From Stentor roeselii (lineage: Eukaryota > Ciliophora > Heterotrichea > Heterotrichida > Stentoridae), in the NCBI GenBank assembly GCA_006503475.1, contig RSEH01000051.1:62001-126000 (forward strand): a DNA stretch of 64,000 nucleotides, read 5' to 3'. The notes beneath the pieces are model-generated. The model worked only from the letters and a program-made list of their open reading frames with translations. It was not told the DNA's origin and searched no databases. Numbering within the stretch: position 1 is the stretch's first letter; every line of letters begins with the position of its first letter. Below, one piece after another: positions 57,664-64,000 of the stretch. The position numbers and the translations under genes are program-made.

Positions 57664-58800
57664 TTATTTAATTAAGATTTGGGTTAGGGTTTTTGTTTTG
57701 ATTGGTTTATTAAATGTGATTTTTTACTTGAATATTTAACAGAGTTTTAAGAAATAAAACCTGAAATATAAATTGGATAATATTTAAGAAACTTTTAGTC
57801 AGCCTATGTTCGAGGAGTTGGTTTTTATATATAAAAACTATTGAAATCAATCAATATATATAACTTATTTCATTGTGTTCAAAAATTATCAGTGATAATT
57901 CTGTATCAAAATAATGTGCAGTTATTTATTCAACTTATATGAGAAAGTTTGAAATTAAACCTAAATCAAACTAAGTATCTTTTCAGGAGTTAAAAAAAAT
58001 CACTATTTCAAAATATTGGTAATTCTACGTCAAATGAACTTATAATACACTGTTACAGTTAACTGATTCATGAATTTCTAATTATAGAGAGACTCTAAAC
58101 CTTCATCTATTCACTCAATACTAAATCTATTATTATCTGCATTACTTTCAAATAATTGATTCTCTTAAAGTTCCATAAATAAATATTTTCATAATCGCCC
58201 TCAATATTTTCCTTAAACAAAGGAAAATAGTTAAAATCGATAAACCCATCAAACATCAATTTTCTCATTCGTCTTAATTTTTATTTACCCAGAGTAGAGT
58301 AAATTTTGTCTTAATACTTTATAAATGGAATCTGAAATATGAAAACTCTAAATTTCTAATCTTTTTCCAAATTTAAGACTTTTTCACAAACCTACTTGAT
58401 TAACACAAAAACATTTTAGTAATCATTTCCTAGTTTAGCGAAACCAATACTCTTCAGTATTAACCTAAAAAATGAAATCAAGGTTTTCATCAGAACAGTT
58501 CAATTCACCAAAAAAATTAATATTCAAATATCTTAATCAAAAATTATCCTGAAACCCTTTCCAACAACCCTTCCACTAGACATCAGTGTTAAAACTATCC
58601 CACCTACAATACCTCCATACTTCAAATAAAAAATGTCAAAATTTTAAGATTTTTGCCATTTTGACTCCAAATCTTTAAACTTTTCCATACTAAACAATAC
58701 AAAAGTGCGTAAACATAACAAAATTTTTCTTCCGAGAGCTGAAAAATTTACTAATATAAAGATTAAATTACAATTTAAAAATTAATACTCTCAACTAATA
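57664..58800. promoter_or_regulatory. Intergenic region, 1.1 kb
   Basis: Between two + strand genes. Bases 57661-57720 contain no C, and include a telomere-like GGGTTAGGG that occurs only once, so not a telomere. The composition becomes A/C-rich after about 58080. No RNA gene, relic or frame recognised. Confidence 0.4.
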
Positions 58801-59229
58801 ATGGTGGATATAGATTTAACACTTCCTGAGCCAAGTCAAAGACTTCCTTCAGTCTATCACCTGAAATTAACTACTTACAACAACGAAGGCTACACCTGTT
58901 TATGCTGTAAAATCGGATTTCAGTCGAAAACTGACCTGCACCTTCACCAGTTCCCTCAAAATAGAAATTATTCATGTCCCGAGTGCTTCGCCAACTTCTC
59001 AAGTAAACAAGGAATGAAGCAGCATTTTGGCAAGAAACATGCAAAGACAAAACCATATCGATGCTCACTTTGCCTGAAAAAATTCAAAAACACCTACGCT
59101 GTCAGAACTCACAAGCAGCAGGTCCATCAGCATCGAACCAGGCAAACCTGTCAAAAATGCGGCAAAACTGTTTTTAACAAGTTTTCTTTATCACGTCATT
59201 TGGCGATTTGCTCGAAGATTATTAGTTAA
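58801..59229 (+). CDS. C2H2 zinc-finger protein with four fingers
   Basis: A 142-residue protein that is mostly zinc fingers. Finger 1 is YTCLCCKIGFQSKTDLHLHQ (degenerate after the first His), finger 2 YSCPECFANFSSKQGMKQHFGKKH, finger 3 YRCSLCLKKFKNTYAVRTHKQQVH and finger 4 QTCQKCGKTVFNKFSLSRHLAIC (His-Cys end). The TGEKP-type linkers are only partly kept (AKTKPYRC). Multi-finger C2H2 proteins usually bind DNA, here perhaps as a small transcription regulator. It sits alone between two kinesin genes. Confidence 0.9.
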   Translation: MVDIDLTLPEPSQRLPSVYHLKLTTYNNEGYTCLCCKIGFQSKTDLHLHQFPQNRNYSCPECFANFSSKQGMKQHFGKKHAKTKPYRCSLCLKKFKNTYAVRTHKQQVHQHRTRQTCQKCGKTVFNKFSLSRHLAICSKIIS

Positions 59230-59719
59230 GTTTAATTTTTAAGAAATGAATGATAAGAAAACTTCCAGGATGGACTGAAAGAATGTCACGATGGAAAAGT
59301 TTTTGCCTTTGCTGGGTAAATAAAGGTTGGGAGTTTGTGAAAATTTGATGGACTTGCATGGGTTTTTTAGAGGTTTGGAATAAATAGAAATTTTGTTAAG
59401 ACACGAAACCACTTTATACAAGGGATTCAATATGAGAGATTTAATCAATAATTTCTATTTTATCTTGCTAGGGCTGGTTAAAGAGAGTGATTTGAGCAGG
59501 GTGGATTTGGAGTAAATAGATTTTTAGAAGGGTTGGGAGTTGACTGCTTAAAATATTTTTTTTACTTTGTAAGTTCGGAATGGATTAAATTGACTGGAAA
59601 AAAGGCAGAAGACTTGAAGTTGAATTAAAATCAAAACAGCTAAAAAATCATCTGAAATCCATTTAAAACTTTACTTCAACCAATGCATTACCCATATTAA
59701 TCACTATGAGTGTGAAATT
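59230..59719. other. Convergent intergenic region
   Basis: A 490-bp gap between the ends of the zinc-finger gene and the kinesin at 59720. Mostly G/T-rich on the + strand until about 59630, then A/C-rich. A minus-strand frame at 59239-59448 shows no domain and is not called. No RNA gene recognised. Confidence 0.4.
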
Positions 59720-62608
59720 CTAAATACTTCCTTGTTTCTGTTTGAGTAACAAAAGCTCATTTTCCAAGATCTTCACCTTGCTGATCTTCTTGCTGAGTTC
59801 CAAATCAAGTTCTTCAATTTTCTGCTGTTTTACTTCATTTTCCCTACAAATAATCTCGAAAGCTTCCGTGATTTTTCCAGTGACTCCTTCACTCTGAAGG
59901 TCTTTTTGCAAAGGTAAAGAAAAGATGCAGGTGTTAATTTCTTGAATGACATTAAGACTTTCCTTTAATTTATCTTCCAACTTCTCAACTTTATCCTGAA
60001 CATTTGAGTCATTTCCAGTCGACTTGCTGATATTTTCAATCTTTTTGCTAAGACTTTCTATTTTTTCACTTTTTTTTCTAAGTTCTTCCCTGAGTTCAAA
60101 GTTCTGTTCTTTAAGTTTATTATTTTCATCCTTCATCATCGAGTGAAGTTTAATATTTTGAGTGAAACCAGCTGAAGACGGTTCCTTATTTTTTTCAAGG
60201 TCTTCTAAACGACTTCTAAGTTCTTCATTTTCATTTCTAAAGTCATTTTCTCTATCCTGCATTTTTTTGAGTTCCTCAATCATTTCATTACGTGACTGGA
60301 CAGAAATTTCCAGTTCTTCTTTTACCTTCTCAAACCTTTCTTCAAGTTCGCGATTTTTATAAGAAGTGTCGTCGAGGTCAGTTTTAAGTTTAAGATTTTC
60401 TTCAATCTGAGTTTTGCTTGTCCTAACCGAGAGTTTTTCAGTGAGTTCATTGATTTTTTTATCCTTGTGAACAATCTGCTGGCTGAACTCTATAAACTGA
60501 GTCGATAAAAATTCATTTTCAGCGATCATTGTTTCGATCTCATTTTGAAGTTCTTCAATTTTATTATCTTTGCTCATATTTTCTTCTCTGATTTTTTCCA
60601 TTTCTTCCTCAAGTTTGAAGTTTTCTGTTTCGTACTTCGCAAGGTTCTCGTTTTCTTCTCTTAAAGAAGCGACTTTCGTTTCTAAGTATTTAACTTTTTC
60701 TTCTAGTTCTTTACTTGAGTCAGCTTCTTGTAAAAATCTTTGAAACTGCTCATGTTGTCTCTCCATGTCGGTTATTGAGTTAAGTCCAGAAGAGTTTAAA
60801 GTTGAGAACCTGGAAGATGATGACTCTTCAATCAACTGACTTTCAGTCAAGGCGTTGAGTTGATCTTCTAACATCAAAACGCGACTTTTTTCAACTTCCA
60901 GAGATTTTTTCAGTTCAATGATGGTTTTTTTTGCAGTGTTGAGCTCTTGTGCGCCGTCAGTTTTGGCTTTTTTTGAGTACTCTTCAAGTAAAATATGCAA
61001 TTGTTCTCTTTCACTGACACTTTTTCTTAAACTAACTTGAAGCTTTTCAGTGAAGTCAAGATTTTCTTTAAGTCTTGCCCTGACTGAAACTTCTGCTTCT
61101 TGCATTTCTTTTTCCAATGAATTAATCTGGGTCTTGAGTTTCACATTTTCAGCTTTCAAGATAGCGACAGCAGGGTGGTTCTCATTTTCCCTTCTCAAGA
61201 CTTCAACTTCTTCCTTAAGTGTTAAAATCACCTTTTTTTCTTCAATAGTTTCATTTTTCTGTAATTTTTTCAGTGCCTCGTCTTTAGTTTTTATAAGTTT
61301 TCTATCAGCGCTGATCTTTTTCTCACACTTTTCAAGTGCAGCGTTGAGTTCTTCGATGTAAGAGTCACGGTCGCCAAGTTCTTGTTTCAAGGCAGACTCG
61401 CTTTGAAGGCGGATTCGAAGATTTTGCTCTAAAAGGCCTTCAACGTTTTTAATGCGTTCACTGAAGTCAATTGAGAAGCCTTGTCCAGAGTCTTGTTGAT
61501 TTTTTAAAATATTTTTAAGTCTTTTGATTTCTTCTCTCAGTTCTGAGACAGTGCCAGTTGTGTCTTCATTGATAATCGCGCGATTTTTTACCAGTTTTGC
61601 CCTTTCAGCGAATCTAAGAGTTGAAAGAGTTTCTCCATAGCACATGAGAGAAGGAGAGATATTTGCAATGATGCAAGTTTTGGAATTCCCTCCTAAAGAG
61701 TCTTTAAGAAGAAAAGTGAGTTTTGAGTCTCTGTAAGGAACATGCCGTTGTTTCCCGTCAGCGATTTCTACTAAAGAGTTAATAACATTGCCCAATGACG
61801 AGAGACTTTTATTGATCATACTCGCTTCTTTCAGTCGTTCTCCGAAGGTCTCAGCCATTTTCTGCCTCTCTGACCCTGCCAAGTCAATCAAATGAAAAAA
61901 TGAACTTTTGTAGTTAATGATGTCGTCTTTTTTCTCTTTACTCTCAACTTGAAGGGTGAAGACTGAATGTGATCTGGAACTTTCAATGTTCATTGAAGTG
62001 GAACCAATATGACGATTTTTTATCCCTTTTTCTAATAGTTTAAAAGTATCGTCGAAACTTGTCACAGTCTCCTGATGCAAAGCTTCAACATATGCGCCTT
62101 TTTTTATGTCTTCTCGAATTTGAAGGTTTCGAAGCTCTGGTGCGAGAAGGTCGTTGATTGTTTCGTTGTAGATCTCGAGGAAAGAACCTTTTATCAAGTA
62201 TTGGATTGATGAGTTCTTTTTTAACTCGCGCTTTATACTTGTGAAGATAAATTCTAGGCAACGTGGAAGGATTCCTCGAGACTTGAAGTTTAGGTTTGTC
62301 TCCATGAAACCTCCCATTATTGTGTAGGTCTTACCTGAACCGGTCTGCCCATATGCGAAAATAGAGCCGTTGTAACCGCATAGGATGCTACTTGCTATTG
62401 GCTTTCCTATGTTGTCGAATAGGTCGTCTTGCGTCATGTCCATGTCGAATACAAAGTCGTAGGCGAAGGTCTTTGTTGAGGAATTTATTGAGATACCAAC
62501 TGAGTTCTGGCCTCTATTAACTTGTATGCACTTTTTGTTCTCTGTGCTATGAAGTTCACGAGCGTTAAGTGGTCGAACACGGATTGCCACCTGTATATTG
62601 TCAGACAT
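59720..62608 (-). CDS. Kinesin-12-like (KIF15-type) motor
   Basis: A 962-residue motor. The head at residues 3-345 starts NIQVAIRVRPLNARE, with P-loop GQTGSGKTYTI, switch I NIESSRSHSVF, switch II DLAGSERQKMAETFGERLKEA, and YRDSKLTFLLKDSLGGNSKTC. The KMAETFGERLKEASMINKSL region and LGNVINSLVEIADGKQRHVPY match kinesin-12/KIF15 (which reads TxGxRLKEAxxINKSLSxLGxVIxxLVD), rather than kinesin-1. A long parallel coiled coil follows to the C-terminus, ending in leucine-rich heptads. KIF15 acts on spindle microtubules; in ciliates it may serve cortical or spindle arrays. Start context is CTATAAATG at 62608. Confidence 0.93.
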   Translation of the reverse strand: MSDNIQVAIRVRPLNARELHSTENKKCIQVNRGQNSVGISINSSTKTFAYDFVFDMDMTQDDLFDNIGKPIASSILCGYNGSIFAYGQTGSGKTYTIMGGFMETNLNFKSRGILPRCLEFIFTSIKRELKKNSSIQYLIKGSFLEIYNETINDLLAPELRNLQIREDIKKGAYVEALHQETVTSFDDTFKLLEKGIKNRHIGSTSMNIESSRSHSVFTLQVESKEKKDDIINYKSSFFHLIDLAGSERQKMAETFGERLKEASMINKSLSSLGNVINSLVEIADGKQRHVPYRDSKLTFLLKDSLGGNSKTCIIANISPSLMCYGETLSTLRFAERAKLVKNRAIINEDTTGTVSELREEIKRLKNILKNQQDSGQGFSIDFSERIKNVEGLLEQNLRIRLQSESALKQELGDRDSYIEELNAALEKCEKKISADRKLIKTKDEALKKLQKNETIEEKKVILTLKEEVEVLRRENENHPAVAILKAENVKLKTQINSLEKEMQEAEVSVRARLKENLDFTEKLQVSLRKSVSEREQLHILLEEYSKKAKTDGAQELNTAKKTIIELKKSLEVEKSRVLMLEDQLNALTESQLIEESSSSRFSTLNSSGLNSITDMERQHEQFQRFLQEADSSKELEEKVKYLETKVASLREENENLAKYETENFKLEEEMEKIREENMSKDNKIEELQNEIETMIAENEFLSTQFIEFSQQIVHKDKKINELTEKLSVRTSKTQIEENLKLKTDLDDTSYKNRELEERFEKVKEELEISVQSRNEMIEELKKMQDRENDFRNENEELRSRLEDLEKNKEPSSAGFTQNIKLHSMMKDENNKLKEQNFELREELRKKSEKIESLSKKIENISKSTGNDSNVQDKVEKLEDKLKESLNVIQEINTCIFSLPLQKDLQSEGVTGKITEAFEIICRENEVKQQKIEELDLELSKKISKVKILENELLLLKQKQGSI

Positions 62609-62737
62609 TTATAGCAAATGATTCAAATTAGGTATATTTAATTTTAGTTTAGACTGATAATCCTCCAAATCAAATCCAGGTTTCAAAAACACCTCAATAA
62701 AAAATCCATAATCACCATCTCAAAATTCTCTGTAAAT

Positions 62738-64000
62738 ATGCAAGACTTAAATAGAAACAGTTTTCACCCAAAAGACCTGAAAATCGTTTCAAGAACGCCA
62801 ACCCGGAACAAAGACACACAACTAACAAGGCCCAAATTAACCGACCTTCAAAGTCTCAACAATTTCACAGGCAACATCTACAAAATCCGAAGTGTTCCTC
62901 TTCTACCCGACTCAAAATACGTTGCCCGAACCTGTCCAAAGAAGATCCTAACAGACAAAGAGCGTCTTTACGAGGAAAACCTGAACCTAAAGCAGATGTA
63001 CAACTACATCAACGAGGAAAACCTGAAAATGAGGACAAAAATCCAGTTATTAGAAAAAAACGCTGAAAGTCGCAGTCAAGAAGTGAACAGCTCGTCAAAT
63101 AAAAGTTATTCTCTCGTCGATAGCCTTAAAAACGCCATCAAGGACTTGAGAAGTGAAGCCAGGGCGAAAGACAAAGAAATAGAAGACATGAAGAGATATA
63201 TCAGGTACACCAAAATGCAAGAACTTGAAGCTGAAGTCCTTCAACTGCAAAGTGAATGCACCAGACTCAAACTTATCATTGACGATATCATCAAACAAAG
63301 GGAACTACTACCTGATGGCCTTGAAGCTTATAACAACTTGAAAAATGAATTAAAAAGTGTAAAAAATCAACTTAAGCAAAAGGACCTTCGAGAAGAACAG
63401 CAAAGTTTGAGAATTGAAGAACTTGAAAAAAAAAACGATTTTCAAGAAAATTATGAAAAATTCGATGAACTGGTTGAGAGACTTCAGCAGGACCTCAGTG
63501 AAAAAAATCAAAAAATCCAGGAACTTCAAGAAAAAAACAGGATTTTAAATGAAAAGTTAAAAAATCTTCCTGAAAAAAAAGGAAAAAACACTCAAACTTC
63601 TCTAGACTCTTCAAAACCTCCAGTTCTTTTCACGAAAATTCAAGATTTTCTAACGTCTCATCACATTTCTTCAGCTGCCTGGGTGAAGTCAATAACAAAA
63701 AACGACTTTCTCATCTTTCAAGAGTTCACCAGTGCAGTCATCCAAGACCTTCCCGAGTCAAATGACCAGGAAATCCAAGTCTTCTGGAAAAAATACTCGA
63801 AAGACGGCAAAATGAGCAGTCAGGTCCTTATTTCTCTTTATTCCGACGAGGAAATCGAAAAGTTGTCGATTTCAGAAATCTTTGAAACGTTTAAGGCCCA
63901 GGCGACACTTGCAGGGGTGAGCGATCTTCAAGACTACCTCGAAAACGAGCTGCCAGGTCCTGAATTGTCAGAAGTTGACTTGTTCCAGCTCTGTTCGAAG
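62738..64000 (+). CDS. Coiled-coil protein, N-terminal part (runs off right edge)
   Basis: An open frame of 421 codons from ATG at 62738 to the last base; the gene continues outside the window. The first 75 residues are basic and disordered, then a long coiled coil (NLKQMYNYINEENLKMRTK; about 85-280), a short basic spacer, and a helical domain from about residue 300 (KIQDFLTSHHISSAAWVKSI; QVLISLYSDEEIEKLSISEIF) that resembles a pair of degenerate EF-hand-like helices. No firm family. Similar architectures occur in ciliary and centriolar proteins. Divergent from the kinesin-12 gene across 129 bp. Confidence 0.8.
   Translation, partial: MQDLNRNSFHPKDLKIVSRTPTRNKDTQLTRPKLTDLQSLNNFTGNIYKIRSVPLLPDSKYVARTCPKKILTDKERLYEENLNLKQMYNYINEENLKMRTKIQLLEKNAESRSQEVNSSSNKSYSLVDSLKNAIKDLRSEARAKDKEIEDMKRYIRYTKMQELEAEVLQLQSECTRLKLIIDDIIKQRELLPDGLEAYNNLKNELKSVKNQLKQKDLREEQQSLRIEELEKKNDFQENYEKFDELVERLQQDLSEKNQKIQELQEKNRILNEKLKNLPEKKGKNTQTSLDSSKPPVLFTKIQDFLTSHHISSAAWVKSITKNDFLIFQEFTSAVIQDLPESNDQEIQVFWKKYSKDGKMSSQVLISLYSDEEIEKLSISEIFETFKAQATLAGVSDLQDYLENELPGPELSEVDLFQLCSK

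Noticed and set aside
57681-57689. Telomere-like GGGTTAGGG
   Set aside because: A single occurrence in a C-free tract with genes on both sides; no tandem repeat.
59239-59448. 69-residue minus-strand frame between zinc-finger and kinesin genes
   Set aside because: No domain, no start context, and lies within a biased G/T tract.
1-64000. UGA-as-tryptophan or other ciliate variant codes
   Set aside because: TGA, TAA and TAG all occur as terminal stops of well-supported genes and none is needed inside conserved domains once 15-nt introns are removed.
1-64000. Transposons, virus-like elements and CRISPR arrays
   Set aside because: No transposase, reverse transcriptase, capsid or spacer-repeat pattern was seen in any frame or gap.

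Overview
The window looks like macronuclear DNA of a heterotrich ciliate, most likely Stentor or a close relative. It is AT-rich and tightly packed with genes. All three standard stop codons end genes (TGA ends the genes at 8539, 16245 and 25198). Seven genes are joined by spliceosomal introns of exactly 15 nt (GTA...AG), the size reported for Stentor coeruleus. Heterotrichs that read UGA as tryptophan do not fit. About 40 protein genes can be supported. I saw no rRNA, tRNA, CRISPR array, transposon or virus-like element.

Layout. 1-8.5 kb: an edge-truncated gene, an N-acylation-type MORN/IQ protein, a Rab GTPase, an axoneme-like repeat protein and a 1,405-residue cysteine-rich multi-pass surface protein. 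8.5-13.8 kb: a gene-poor stretch with two decayed relics of that surface-protein family, one short hypothetical gene and a WD40 gene. 13.8-25.9 kb: a P2X-type ATP-gated channel, a coiled-coil protein, UNC119, a Kelch protein, an FCP1/SCP-like phosphatase, PH and PH/FYVE-like proteins, and a voltage-gated cyclic-nucleotide-binding-domain K+ channel. 25.9-34.6 kb: an ATG11/FIP200-like scaffold candidate, APC6/CDC16, a calcium-dependent protein kinase and an LRR/coiled-coil protein. 34.6-45 kb: a PAP2-like phosphatase, a giant CD36-family protein, an MFS transporter, a small hypothetical gene with a decayed tandem copy, and beta-COP. 45-55 kb: a cilium/basal-body neighbourhood (SAXO, CCDC96/CFAP184, an IQ/TPR protein, CEP131). 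55-64 kb: a kinesin-1-like and a kinesin-12-like motor around a C2H2 zinc-finger gene, then an edge-truncated coiled-coil gene.

Many products fit one cellular theme: building and positioning cilia and cortical microtubules (kinesins, SAXO, CCDC96, CEP131, UNC119, MORN), membrane traffic (Rab, beta-COP, FYVE, CD36) and Ca2+/voltage/ATP signalling (CDPK, K+ channel, P2X).

The most unusual signals are not genes. First, the + strand shows a sawtooth base skew: it drifts from A+C-rich to G+T-rich over about 1-3 kb, then flips sharply back. The flips have the same polarity whichever strand is coding and often fall inside exons. Second, a 14-nt intron in the surface-protein gene is matched at the same position and length in a decayed relic of its family, and is shorter than the 15-16 nt known for Stentor. 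Third, gene ends can be extremely close: start codons 5 bp apart back to back, stop codons overlapping, and TATAA touching the ATG.
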